Below, in pieces: positions 33,142 to 44,135 of a stretch of DNA of 64,000 nt. Origin of the DNA: Glandiceps talaboti (taxonomy: Eukaryota > Hemichordata > Enteropneusta > Spengelidae); assembly GCF_964340395.1 (NCBI RefSeq), contig NC_135557.1:26196114-26260113 (forward strand). Direction: 5' to 3'. A program made the translations under genes and the position numbers. The stretch's first letter is position 1. Each line of letters begins with the position of its first letter. The notes beneath the pieces are model-generated. The model worked only from the letters and a program-made list of their open reading frames with translations, ran no database searches and was not told the DNA's origin.

Positions 33142-34025
33142 CCGAAAAAAAAAAAGTTATCTCTTAAATAATAATTTTGTTTTCCAAAACAACAAACAAA
33201 AATTGGCGGAAAACGAATATATCTCGTGCATACAAGATAATAAGTCATGCACACGAGATATCAAAAAAAAAAAAAAATTTGCTGAAAACGAAGTTATCTC
33301 ATGTGCACGACTTATTATCTCGTGTGCACGAGCGTTTTCTGCAAAAATCTTTTTTTTTGCTTTTGATATGTGTGCATGAGATAATAACTTCATTTTTTCA
33401 ACAACAAAAAAATTGCGGAAAATGAAGTTATCTCGTGCACACATGATAATAAGTCGTGTGCATGAGATAACTTTGTTTTCCGGAAACTTGTTTTCTTCTT
33501 CTTTTTTTGCCTTTGATATCTCGTGCGCATGAGATATTATCTTATGCGCACAAGATAACTTTTCATTTTCAAAAAAAAATTTTCTTCTTTTTTATCCTTT
33601 TGATATCTTGTGCACACAAGACAATAAGTTGTGTGAACGAGATAATAAGTCGTGCAAACGAGATATTATCTCAAATATTATTATATCAAAGAAAAATAAA
33701 AAGATAAAAAATTTGGCGGAAAATGAAAAGTTATCTTGTCTCGTGTGCACAAGATAATGTCGTGCGCAAGAGATATTAAAAAAATAATTTTTTTTTGAAA
33801 ACGAAGTTATCTTGTGCACACGAGATAATATCTCTTTTGCACGACTTATTATCTCATTCACACAACTTATTATCTCGTGAGCAAGAGATATCAAAGGAAA
33901 AAAAAGAATTTTTTAAAAAAGAAGTTATCGTGTGTGCGCAAGATAATATCTCATGCACACAACTTATTATCTCATGCGCAAAAAAAAGAAAATTGCGGAA
34001 AACGAAGTTATCTCATGAACAGAGA
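33034..34025. repeat. Palindrome-rich block of inverted TATCTCGTGCACACGAGATA units
   Basis: About 1 kb is built from variants of TTATCTCGTGCACACGAGAT, AATAAGTCGTGCACACGAG, poly(A)/poly(T) runs and GCGGAAAACGAAGTTATC in both orientations. Every unit is itself near-palindromic, and adjacent units are often head-to-head. Many short frames (SRAHEI, CARDNI motifs) result from the repeat. I do not recognise the family; it may be nested foldback elements. Confidence 0.85.
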
Positions 34026-34069
34026 GAATGAAAAATTATAGAGATGTTAGTATATTATTACAACTGGTT

Positions 34070-35560
34070 TTTACAAAGTTTGTCCTCACATTTACTTACC
34101 CAAAATAACGTGTGCAGTGTGCCCTCTCAGCCAATTTGACGTGCCATTGACACACAATCCTGTGATGCACCAAAGTTTGTCCTCACATTTTCTTACCCAA
34201 AGTAACATGTGCAGTGTGCCCTCTCAGCCAATTTGACGTGCCACTGACACACAATCCTGTGATGCACCAAAGTTTGTCCTCACATTTTCTTACCCAAGGT
34301 AACATGTGCAGTGTGCCCTCTCAGCCAATTTGACGTGCCACTGACACACAATGTCTAGTGATGCACCAAAGTTTGTCCTCACATTTACTTACCCAAGGTA
34401 ACATGTGCAGTGTGCCCTCTCAGCCAATTTGACGTGCCACTGACACACAATGTCTAGTGATGGACCAAAGTTTGTTCTCACATTTACTTACCCAAGGTAA
34501 CATGTGCAGTGTGCCCTCTCAGCCAATTTGACGTGCCACTGACACACAATGTCTAGTGATGCACCAAAGTTTGTCCTCACATTTACTTACCCAAGGTAAC
34601 GTGCAGTGTGCCCTCTCAGCCAATTTGACGTGCCACTGACACACAATGTCTAGTGATGCACCAAAGTTTGTCCTCACATTTTCTTACCCAAGGTAACGTG
34701 CAGTGTGCCCTCTCAGCCAATTTGACGTGCCACTGACACACAATTCAATGTCTAGTGATGCACCAAAGTTTGTCCTCACATTTACTTACCCAAGGTAACA
34801 TGTGCAGTGTGCCCTCTCAGCCAATTTGACGTGCCACTGACACACAATGTCTAGTGATGGACCAAAGTTTGTTCTCACATTTACTTACCCAAGGTAACAT
34901 GTGCAGTGTGCCCTCTCAGCCAATTTGACGTGCCACTGACACACAATGTCTAGTGATGCACCAAAGTTTGTCCTCACATTTACTTACCCAAGGTAACGTG
35001 CAGTGTGCCCTCTCAGCCAATTTGACGTGCCACTGACACACAATGTCTAGTGATGCACCAAAGTTTGTCCTCACATTTTCTTACCCAAGGTAACGTGCAG
35101 TGTGCCCTCTCAGCCAATTTGACGTGCCACTGACACACAATGTCTAGTGATGGACCAAAGTTTGTTCTCACATTTACTTACCCAAGGTAACATGTGCAGT
35201 GTGCCCTCTCAGCCAATTTGACGTGCCACTGACACACAATGTCTAGTGATGGACCAAAGTTTGTTCTCACATTTACTTACCCAAGGTAACATGTGCAGTG
35301 TGCCCTCTCAGCCAATTTGACGTGCCACTGACACACAATGTCTAGTGATGCACCAAAGTTTGTCCTCACATTTACTTACCCAAGGTAACGTGCAGTGTGC
35401 CCTCTCAGCCAATTTGACGTGCCACTGACACACAATGTCTAGTGATGCACCAAAGTTTGTCCTCACATTTTCTTACCCAAGGTAACGTGCAGTGTGCCCT
35501 CTCAGCCAATTTGACGTGCCACTGACACACAATGTCTAGTGATGCACCAAAGTTTGTTCT
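34070..35560. repeat. 95-99-bp satellite, about 15 copies
   Basis: Units contain CACCAAAGTTTGTCCTCACA, TTTACTTACCCAAGGTAACA, GTGCAGTGTGCCCTCTCAGC and CAATTTGACGTGCCACTGAC. Subtypes recur in blocks (ATGTGCAG versus GTGCAG; GATGCACC versus GATGGACC), indicating multi-unit duplications. Confidence 0.96.
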
Positions 35561-35681
35561 CCTATCTCTTACTATGTGGTGGTGATTCACAAGAAATGCC
35601 ACTTTTTATCCTTTTGACTCACAATTATAACATTTGTCTATCATTAGAGGGTACACTGATGATACAGATTGTGAAAATTAA

Positions 35682-35765
35682 ATTAATAATAATAATAATA
35701 AATATATAGAGCACCTAATCTCTGTAAGCAGAGCTCAAGGCACAGAAGTAAATGGAAAGAAAATT
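35682..35765 (-). mobile_element. LINE/SINE 3' tail remnant
   Basis: AATAATAATAATAATAAAT then ATATAGAGCACCTAATCTCT and AGAGCTCAAGGCACAGAAG is the reverse complement of a typical ATT-tailed retroelement 3' end. The body is missing. Confidence 0.55.
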
Positions 35766-36064
35766 ACTGTATGGTATGGTAAGAGGAAACACAGATTGGC
35801 AGACACTGGATACTAGGCAATCAGAGAAGACTGAGTTTAAAGAGATATGACTTGAGACATAAAGTACAATTCAACAATGTGATAATATCAGTCATAGACA
35901 TCAGTTTATTATTTTCAGAAGAAATATTTATTAAAAGAAAAGTATTGTGCATACTCACATGAGCATTATTTTAATAAATATTTTTGTAAATATCTGTACT
36001 CTACTGTTGGTACAAATTGCAAGATGATATTTTACAAAATACTGGTACAGTACAAAACATATAG

Positions 36065-36392
36065 TTAAAGTGCCAATATGGATGACGATTGGGTAGTTAT
36101 TTTTGGATTTTTAATTTATAAAACAATTTTATCACAGCTTCCTGCTTGAAAAGTCGATGTGAACCAATTTGACAAAATTGCAAAAGGCTAAAAAATGTGT
36201 AAAAATTTTGCTATTGTACATACAATAACGAACATTTTACACATTTATTAATCTTTTGCAATTTATTGAGTTACAAACACAAACTTAGCATATGTTGTTT
36301 CATATTGATTTTTGAGTAAGATGCCATGACAAAATTGTTTTATAAATTAAAAAATCCAAAATAACCATTACTCAACCATATGGCTGTTTTAA
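36065..36392. mobile_element. MITE of about 328 bp with TTAA ends
   Basis: The left arm (CCAATATGG, then GGTAGTTATTTTTGGATTTT, TAATTTATAAAACAATTTT) is matched in inverted order by the right arm (AAAATTGTTTTATAAATTA, AAAAATCCAAAATAACCATT, CCATATGG). Inner segments (GCAAAAGGCTAAAAAATGTG versus CACATTTATTAATCTTTTGC) are also inverted partners, so the whole element folds on itself. TTAA is present at both outer ends, as in piggyBac-type insertions, but the ends lack the usual CCC, so the superfamily is uncertain. No transposase. Confidence 0.65.
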
Positions 36393-36440
36393 GACTTCTG
36401 AGTTGTCTTTGAGTGTCTTTACTCAGGGGCAGTAATATTT

Positions 36441-37004
36441 ACATAAATCCATGGCCAAGTGATTTTTAGGACAATGGTACCTTACAAAAGACATATGTAT
36501 ATGGAAGGTATTGTACATGTAAACCGCTGAACGGGCTCCCTCTAGTGGCAGACTGCTCTTAGCTTTTGTTTTCAGCATACAACTCTTGAAGGATACATAG
36601 TACCCAGGACAAGCAACAGTGTTATACAAGGTAAGTGTAGTGTTTAGGTCAACATTTGTATCAGAAAAAAGTAATACCGGTATTTCATGTTATATTTGAC
36701 CCATATTAGTTAAAAAAGATTATTTTAAACTCATATGTTGTTGAGTAACAGAAATAATGAAATACAAAAAGTACAAACGCGAGAAATGAAATAATATTAA
36801 ATTAAAACATTCTTAAAGAATCATTCAAAATATTGACCCTGAAAAGTTACTCGTGCGCACAAGATAATTTTTTGTTTTCCACAATTTTTTTTATCCTTTT
36901 GATATCTCGTGCACACGAGATAATAAGTCGTGTGAATGAACTAACTTTTCGTTTTACATAAATCCATGGCCAAGTGATTTTTAGGACAATGGTACCTTAC
37001 AAAA
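36441..37004 (+). repeat. Templated insertion: 466-bp copy between 49-bp direct repeats
   Basis: The inserted copy (36490-36955) of 32675-33141 is bounded on both sides by the same 49 bp (ACATAAATCCATGGCCAAGT ... TACCTTACAAAA; 36441-36489 and 36956-37004). The source copy has no such flanks. This fits break repair that copied a segment from about 3.8 kb away and duplicated the break site. Confidence 0.85.
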
Positions 37005-38000
37005 CATAAATATGGCACAGTTAATATTTCTGAGATGTCTTCCAAGTGTATTGCACAGAGAGTAATATATTCAGACCTCCATAGTGTATGAGTACCCATG
37101 TGGCACCCCAAGTTATTTACAGAAGTACTTGCAGTATTATCTACAGCTGTACCATATAGTGTCAAGAGTGCAAATACCTCCAAGTCCCACACTGGCATTC
37201 ATACCTTTTTGGGTTCTGTTCTTATTACTTATGATTATCCGAAACAGTCAATTTTGTAAAGAAATAAACGTGTGCATTCACATGCTTTCAAACACATTTA
37301 CAGATTGTCTACTAATTTGCATACCATTTGCATACAGGTACAATGTACTTCAATAGTGTTTTTAGGGTTTTGCACTGCAGTGCATATATACATACCACTG
37401 ATACAAGTAATCACTGCTATGTATGAATACTACTAATGAAAACTCTGTCATGAATAAACATCCTGAAAAATTCTGACGCTGTTTCCATGGTAACTAAATT
37501 GATTTGAAAAAAATACTGATTACAGCACTGATTGGTAAACACACAATTCTTAAATTAAATCAAAGCCTTGTTTCCATGGTGATAGTCATAGCGTTTAAAA
37601 ATCAAAATTATGGTTTGATATGAAATATTATTTTTTAACAAGTTCTGGAAGCTTTCTCTTCTGATATGGAAAACATTCTTATTCAAATAATTGATTCATT
37701 ATTCATATTATTTTGATGATATGATTGAATTTGTGTAATAATGATTTAGTAACTATGGAATTCTGTAACTCAAATATCGTTATTTGGTTTTAATATGACA
37801 CAAAACAATGTCTAAATACTGTACAAATATCCCATATGTAAAATAGATAGTAATTTACACAATAAAAAAATGTAAAATGGACAGTAATTTACAAAATGCA
37901 ATGAAATACAACTTGAAAAGACATTATTTAAGACACAAACTGCCTTGTCTGTGTTTAAGAAAATCTGACAAAAATTAAAAAAACGGAGTGATTGTCTCTT
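37005..38000. other. Unassigned AT-rich intergenic sequence
   Basis: No coding exon or recognised element is visible. Confidence 0.4.
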
Positions 38001-38002
38001 CT

Positions 38003-40219
38003 GTATGAACAAAGTATACACTAGAAAATAATGTAAGGTGTAAAAGTTGTAGACAGGTGAAACTGATTCTATAGCTATGGTTGGTAATTTCTGACTAGTA
38101 ACAAAGTATACACTAGAAAATAATGTAAGGTGTAAAAGTTGTAGACAGGTGAAACTGATTCTATAGCTATGGTCGTTAATTTCTGACTAGTAACAAAGTA
38201 TACACTAGAAAATAATGTAAGGTGTAAAAGTTGTAGACAGGTGAAACTGATTCTATAGCTATGGTTGGTAATTTCTGACTAGTAACAAAGTATACACTAG
38301 AAAATAATGTAAGGTGTAAAAGTTGTAGACAGGTGAAACTGATTCTATAGCTATGGTTGGTAATTTCTGACTAGTAACAAAGTATACATGAGAAAATAAT
38401 GTAAGGTGTAAAAGTTGTAGACAGGTGAAACTGATTCTATAGCTATGGTTGGTAATTTCTGACTAGTAACAAAGTATACACTAGAAAATAATGTAAGGTG
38501 TAAAAGTTGTAGATAGGTGAAACTGATTCTATAGCTATGGTTGGTAATTTCTGACTAGTAACAAAGTATACACTAGAAAATAATGTAAGGTGTAAAAGTT
38601 GTAGACAGGTGAAACTGATTCTATAGCTATGGTTGGTAATTTCTGACTAGTAACAAAGTATACACTAGAAAATAATGTAAGGTGTAAAAGTTGTAGACAG
38701 GTGAAACTGATTCTATAGCTATGGTTGGTAATTTCTGACTAGTAACAAAGTATACATGAGAAAATAATGTAAGGTGTAAAAGTTGTAGACAGGTGAAACT
38801 GATTCTATAGCTATGGTTGGTAATTTCTGACTAGTAACAAAGTATACATGAGAAAATAATGTAAGGTGTAAAAGTTGTAGACAGGTGAAACTGATTCTAT
38901 AGCTATGGTTGGTAATTTCTGACTAGTAACAAAGTATACACTAGAAAATAATGTAAGGTGTAAAAGTTGTAGACAGGTGAAACTGATTCTATAGCTATGG
39001 TCGTTAATTTCTGACTAGTAACAAAGTATACACTAGAAAATAATGTAAGGTGTAAAAGTTGTAGACAGGTGAAACTGATTCTATAGCTATGGTTGGTAAT
39101 TTCTGACTAGTAACAAAGTATACACTAGAAAATACTGTAAGGTGTAAAAGTTGTAGACAGGTGAAACTGATTCTATAGCTATGGTTGGTAATTTCTGACT
39201 AGTAACAAAGTATACACTAGAAAATAATGTAAGGTGTAAAAGTTGTAGACAGGTGAAACTGATTCTATAGCTATGGTCGTTAATTTCTGACTAGTAACAA
39301 AGTATACACTAGAAAATAATGTAAGGTGTAAAAGTTGTAGACAGGTGAAACTGATTCTATAGCTATGGTTGGTAATTTCTGACTTGTAACAAAGTATACA
39401 CTAGAAAATAATGTAAGGTGTAAAAGTTGTAGACAGGTGAAACTGATTCTATAGCTATGGTTGGTAATTTCTGACTAGTAACAAAGTATACACTAGAAAA
39501 TAATGTAAGGTGTAAAAGTTGTAGACAGGTGAAACTGATTCTATAGCTATGGTCGTTAATTTCTGACTAGTAACAAAGTATACACTAGAAAATAATGTAA
39601 GGTGTAAAAGTTGTAGACAGGTGAAACTGATTCTATAGCTATGGTTGGTAATTTCTGACTAGTAACAAAGTATACACTAGAAAATACTGTAAGGTGTAAA
39701 AGTTGTAGACAGGTGAAACTGATTCTATAGCTATGGTTGGTAATTTCTGACTAGTAACAAAGTATACACTAGAAAATAATGTAAGGTGTAAAAGTTGTAG
39801 ACAGGTGAAACTGATTCTATAGCTATGGTTGGTAATTTCTGACTAGTAACAAAGTATACACTAGAAAATAATGTAAGGTGTAAAAGTTGTAGACAGGTGA
39901 AACTGATTCTATAGCTATGGTTGGTAATTTCTGACTAGTAACAAAGTATACACTAGAAAATAATGTAAGGTGTAAAAGTTGTAGACAGGTGAAACTGATT
40001 CTATAGCTATGGTTGGTAATTTCTGACTAGTAACAAAGTATACACTAGAAAATAATGTAAGGTGTAAAAGTTGTAGACAGGTGAAACTGATTCTATAGCT
40101 ATGGTCGTTAATTTCTGACTAGTAACAAAGTATACACTAGAAAATAATGTAAGGTGTAAAAGTTGTAGACAGGTGAAACTGATTCTATAGCTATGGTCGT
40201 TAATTTCTGACTAGTAACA
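38003..40219. repeat. 92-bp satellite, about 24 copies
   Basis: Units contain CTAGTAACAAAGTATACACT, AGAAAATAATGTAAGGTGTA, AAAGTTGTAGACAGGTGAAA and GATTCTATAGCTATGGTTGG. Copies are nearly identical; diagnostic variants (GGTCGTTAAT, ACATGAGAAA, AATACTG) recur at intervals, showing recent block duplications. It lies between the convergent 3' ends of RABAC1 and TLCD5. Confidence 0.97.
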
Positions 40220-40349
40220 TCATGAATTCACTGGGTACATTACTAATACTGTGGTGATGTTGCTTGTCAAGTAGCTATTAGTTTGACTAGATCTAGAGTG
40301 CAGTATGTTTACATCGTGATATGTGATTCGGCTTGCTGTCGAACTAACC

Positions 40350-40722
40350 GCTAGTGGAGTCATGATGGGTGAATGGTTAGCATGACCGGCTTAGAATCTA
40401 CAGGTTGCAGGTTCGAGCCCCGTCACTGCCTGCTGTTTGTTTCTGAGTGGCTAAAGTCCTTGGGCAAGATTTGAACCACGACTGTGCCTCAGTCAACCCA
40501 GCTGTATAATTGAGGACCTGGTAGGATGTAGGTTGCAATGTGAAGGCTTTAATCATATGCACTTAAATGGCTGCAATGGATTGTATGCTCCCCAGGGAGT
40601 TGAGGAAGACTAAAGGGCCGTTGTGCCGTTCTGATCCGAGCCTGGGGTAATAATTGTAAAGCGCTTTGAGCACGGAGTGGGAAAGCGCTATATAAGAACC
40701 CAACATTATTATTATTATTGTA
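40350..40722 (+). mobile_element. Complete tRNA-derived SINE
   Basis: The tRNA-like head has an A-box-like ATGGTTAGCATGACC and a perfect B box GGTTCGAGCCC (40410-40420). The body follows (GGGCAAGATTTGAACCACGA, CCAGGGAGTTGAGGAAG), then the tail GGGGTAATAATTGTAAAGCG, CTTTGAGCACGGAGTGGG, AAAGCGCTATATAAGAACCC and (ATT)n. RNA polymerase III would start near 40350. Truncated relatives in the window are at 9375, 11218, 29815 and 58846. This is the best-preserved copy. Confidence 0.88.
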
Positions 40723-41139
40723 AAGTTAGTAATGGCAAACGGTTAATTTATAGCCACGCCTCAAATGACAGTTATCACATGCCTGTTCAGAGATATTTAC
40801 ATAATATTCACTATTTGTAAATTATGATACTTTTGTACTCATTTCAATGAGGAAACTTTACGTATTAACTTCATTTGAATTTACATAATGACTTCATTTG
40901 AATATAGTCACTTAGGCTGATGTAAGTTATCACTCCCCATTGTGACCAATCAGTTTGGGTGCATTTTTACAAACAACATTAATCATTACCTATAGCTAGC
41001 AATACAAGTGGTCAGTGAGACAGTGGAGTGAAATCACAGATCATGATGTGAACAGGCTAACAGTGTTTAATATGAAACCCTAGACATTCTGGCATCACTG
41101 AGTCAACTTGACTGAAATACAAGCATGGTTTATACCATT

Positions 41140-41345
41140 ACTAACAGCTGTTCAGAGTATAACTCAAAACATAGGTGATTCTACTAATTTTAAGTGAATA
41201 CCATTACTACCAGCTGTTCAGAGTATAACTCAAAACATAGGTGATTCTACTAATTTTAAGTGAATACCATTACTACCAGCTGTTCAGAGTATAACTCAAA
41301 ACATAAGTGATTCTACTAATTTTAAGTGAATATACATTACTATCT
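41140..41345. repeat. About 68-bp tandem repeat, 3 copies
   Basis: Units contain CCAGCTGTTCAGAGTATAAC, TCAAAACATAGGTGATTCTA and CTAATTTTAAGTGAATA. Confidence 0.95.
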
Positions 41346-41451
41346 ACAACTTTTACAACTTTTTGACAAATTATCAGCCATTTGTCTTGCAATTATCACC
41401 ATACCCACTCTTATGATGGGCATTAAATGACCCTTACCACCATAACACCTG

Positions 41452-41812
41452 TGATAAGTCTGTTTTTACATGCACCTCATCAGCCAAGATCTGTGATAGG
41501 ACAGTTTTTACATTTATCTCATCAGCCAAGATCTGTGATTGGACAGTTTTTGCATGAATCTCATCAGCCAAGATCTGTGATTGGACAGCTTTTACATTTT
41601 ATATCTCATCAGCCAAGATCTGTGATTGGACAGCTTTTACATTTATCTCATTAGCCAAGATCTGTGATTGGACAGCTTTTACATTTATCTCATTAGCCAA
41701 GATCTGTGATTGGACAGCTTTTACATTTATCTCATCAGCCAAGATCTGTGATTGGACAGCTTTTACATTTATCTCATTAGCCAAGATATGTGATAGGTTA
41801 GTTATTACATGA
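41452..41812. repeat. 40-bp minisatellite, about 9 copies
   Basis: Units contain CATCAGCCAAGATCTGTGAT and TGGACAGCTTTTACATTTAT. It lies about 0.2 kb downstream of the TLCD5 stop, so it may fall in its 3' UTR. Confidence 0.95.
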
Positions 41813-41834
41813 ATGTCATCCTCTGTATACATGG

Positions 41835-41878
41835 CTTTGAATCTGAAGCTATACGTGACAATACTTTCAGATTCAAAG
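41835..41878. other. Hairpin, 13-bp stem
   Basis: CTTTGAATCTGAA (41835-41847) and TTCAGATTCAAAG (41866-41878) are perfect inverted repeats around an 18-base spacer, at the edge of the 40-bp array and downstream of TLCD5. Confidence 0.7.
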
Positions 41879-42005
41879 TCCTGGATAACTTCTATACTAT
41901 ATCACCTGTGACTTGGTACAGATATATTTCGATGATTTGTATAACATAATCTACTCAGTATAAAATATTCAAGTATAAATAGAAATAGAATTGAATACAC
42001 TGTCC

Positions 42006-42553
42006 TTAATGTATTTTCTTTTTGATACGCCCATTGGACACATCACCGTTCTCCATTTTCCGACGACTCTTCCATCCTCTATACATACGAGTATACTTTT
42101 TGAATGCAAACATTGCAATGTTGTACATGAATATAACACTTACAATGTAAATTGCAGTTCCACCAAGTTTAAACCGTAACAAAGGGCGTGGATGGATCCA
42201 TTCAGAGTAAAGAAGACACGAACCAACACATATACGACAAAAGAAGAATACTGCCATAAAAATAAAGTCGTTAATTTCATAAATCCAGTTTTTATCACAT
42301 TTCGCTTCTCTCATAAAATAACGAAATTGAAGAAAAGGGTTGGAGACTTCACTTCCAAATATGGTCGCACTGATTTCGGTTCCAGATCGTCCTTCCGACA
42401 TGACCATTAGGATGCCCCCTATAGTCAAGATATGGTGAAGTAACATAAATTTTTCATTTGGATCATAAAACCATATACACCATCCAAAGTCAAAGAGAAA
42501 ATAACCAAGACATATCACCATCACTAATGCTTCATATACGTTGACTTCACCAC
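42006..42553 (-). CDS. TLCD5: TLCD5 coding exon 2 (residues 70-251 and stop)
   Basis: The acceptor is CTCTATTTGTAG|GT; with the G from exon 1 it gives Gly, then GEVNVYEALVMVICLGYFLF. The stop codon is TAA at 42008-42006. Confidence 0.94.
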
Positions 42554-43347
42554 CTACAAATAGAGAGAAATGTAAAAATTATTTTTTTAACATATCACAC
42601 CACTAAAAGTAAATTGATATTCAAGTTGTCAAAGCAAGGCATGTGGCGTTTATCATCATCACAGAGTAATAGGTAATGTATTGATAGACACTAAATTCCA
42701 AGGGTCTCCATAGGTGTTTCTTTCTCAGTTACCCGATCATTTTTCCAAGTTTCCCTACCAGTGTTTTTGTTAAGGGCAGTCAGTGGGTAAAATCTACCTG
42801 AGTTCCCTAGTCATTTTACCAGGGTTTCCTACCAATGTTTTTGTTATGGGCAGTAAGTAGGTAAAATCTACCTGAGTTCCCTAGTCATTTTACGTAAGTA
42901 GCCTTTCAGTTCCCTACCGGTGTTTTTTGTTAATTATAGAAAGTTACCAGGATCAGTAAAAACCTTGGGATTATAGTAAACTTACCAGGATCAGTAAAAA
43001 ACCAAGGATTATAGTAAACTTACCAGGATCAGTAAAAAACCTTGGGATTATAGTAAACTTACCAGGATCAGTAAAAACTTTGGGATTATAGTAAACTTAC
43101 CAGGATCAGTAAAAAACCTTGGGATTATAGTAAACTTACCAGGATCAGTAAAAACCCAAGGATTGTAATAAAATCCCCAGATCCAGGAAAGGGTAGAAAT
43201 AATGATTGCATGGATCAAGGTGACAAATCTACAATTCCATTCATAACTCTTCTTTGGGAAAACAATGCATAATACATTGTAGAGGGAATACCAGCCAAAG
43301 AATGCCGATACCACTGCAGGTAATATTACATGCCTGTCAAATTCCAT
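42006..43347 (-). CDS. TLCD5: TLC domain-containing protein 5 (TLCD5, formerly TMEM136), 2 coding exons, 251 residues
   Basis: Joining 43347-43140 and 42553-42006 gives 251 residues with a phase-1 GT-AG junction. It matches vertebrate TLCD5 along its length: an N-terminal segment FFGWYSLYNVLCI, the motif KKSYEWNCRFVTLIHAI, FTDPG, LGYFLFDFGWCIWFY, the TLC signature region MLLHHILTIGGI, the strongly conserved GRSGTEISATIFGSEVSNP with LQFRYFMRE, and further hydrophobic segments to a basic tail (GWKSRRKMENGD) ending IKKKIH. TLC proteins are multi-pass ER or plasma-membrane proteins that act on or sense membrane lipids; TLCD5 itself has no settled function. The end of its first coding exon is tandemly duplicated into the intron. 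Confidence 0.95.
42690..42920. repeat. About 72-bp tandem repeat, 3 copies
   Basis: Units contain GAGTTCCCTAGTCATTTTAC, GTTTTTGTTATGGGCAGT and GGGTAAAATCTACC, in the TLCD5 intron. Confidence 0.9.
42935..43165. repeat. 39-bp tandem repeat made from the TLCD5 exon 1 end and donor
   Basis: About six units read, on the minus strand, TTTACTGATCCTGGTAAGTT then TACTATAATCCCAAGG. The true exon ends in TTTTACTGATCCTG|GTAAGT (boundary 43140/43139). The units hold roughly 25 bp of exon plus the intact donor, repeated into the intron. An extended reading frame over them (FTDPGKFTIIP repeats) is a by-product. Confidence 0.95.
43140..43347 (-). CDS. TLCD5: TLCD5 coding exon 1 (residues 1-70)
   Basis: The exon starts at the acceptor TTTTGTTTCAG| (boundary 43365/43366), and the first ATG in good context (CCCGTCATGG) is at 43347-43345: MEFDRHVILPAVVSAFFGWY. 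The donor is GATCCTG|GTAAGT, phase 1. The region aligns with the start of vertebrate TLCD5. Confidence 0.9.
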
Positions 43348-43647
43348 GACGGGATGTTGCTGTGTCTGAAACAAAACATAATATTATGATAAATTTCTTA
43401 CAAATTATAGTATCAGCTGTACAAATATAAGTATATGTAGGGATTTGTCATTCTGATGAGGATTGTCAACTAAGACAGATCAAAAGCTGAATGCTAAAAA
43501 CTTTTGAACTGTTTGTGCATTTATGTAAACCATTTGATCTACCAGGCTGATGAACAATTTTGGTTATCAAGAGTACCTCTTGGCATACAACAATTGATGT
43601 CAAGTTTGTTAATGTAAATTTCATCCTAAATTTGCAAATGTTGAATG

Positions 43648-44036
43648 CAGCACTTTGGTATTTGCACTGAATGCTTACAGCGTTCTCTGCAGTGGTATTT
43701 GCACTGAATGCTTACAGCGTTCTCTGCAGTGGTATTTGCATTGAATGCTTATAGCGTTCTCTGCAGTGGTATTTGCATTGAATGCTTACAGCGTTCTCTG
43801 CAGTGGTATTTGCACTGAATGCTTACAGCGTTCTCTGCAGTGGTATTTGCACTGAATGCTTACAGCGTTCTCTGCAGTGGTATTTGCATTGAGTGCTTAC
43901 AGCGTTCTCTGCAGTGGTATTTGCACTGAATGCTTACAGCGTTCTCTGCAGTGGTATTTGCATTGAATGCTTACAGTGTTCTCTGCAGTGGTATTTGCAT
44001 TGAATGCTTACAGCGTTCTCTGCAGTGGTATTTTCA
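43648..44036. repeat. 37-bp minisatellite, about 10 copies
   Basis: Units read TGGTATTTGCACTGAATGCT then TACAGCGTTCTCTGCAG. It lies in the TLCD5 intron upstream of coding exon 1. Confidence 0.96.
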
Positions 44037-44091
44037 CTAGCAGAGCAAGTGAAATGTGCAACTCATGTATATCAAGTCTCGGAAAGTGATC

Positions 44092-44135
44092 AATCAATGA
44101 ATCAATCAATCAATGAATCAATCAATCAATCTTTA
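44092..44135. repeat. (AATC)n microsatellite
   Basis: ATCAATCAATGAATCAATCA-type tetranucleotide run of about 45 bp. Confidence 0.95.

Noticed and set aside
33033-34031. Several overlapping 66-100 residue frames (SRAHEI, CARDNISF motifs)
   Set aside because: They arise from the palindromic repeat block and occur on both strands with the same motifs.
43048-43139. TLCD5 extension with FTDPGKFTIIP repeats
   Set aside because: The frame runs through the duplicated donor units in the intron. The first GTAAGT at 43139 joins in phase with exon 2 and gives the family sequence.
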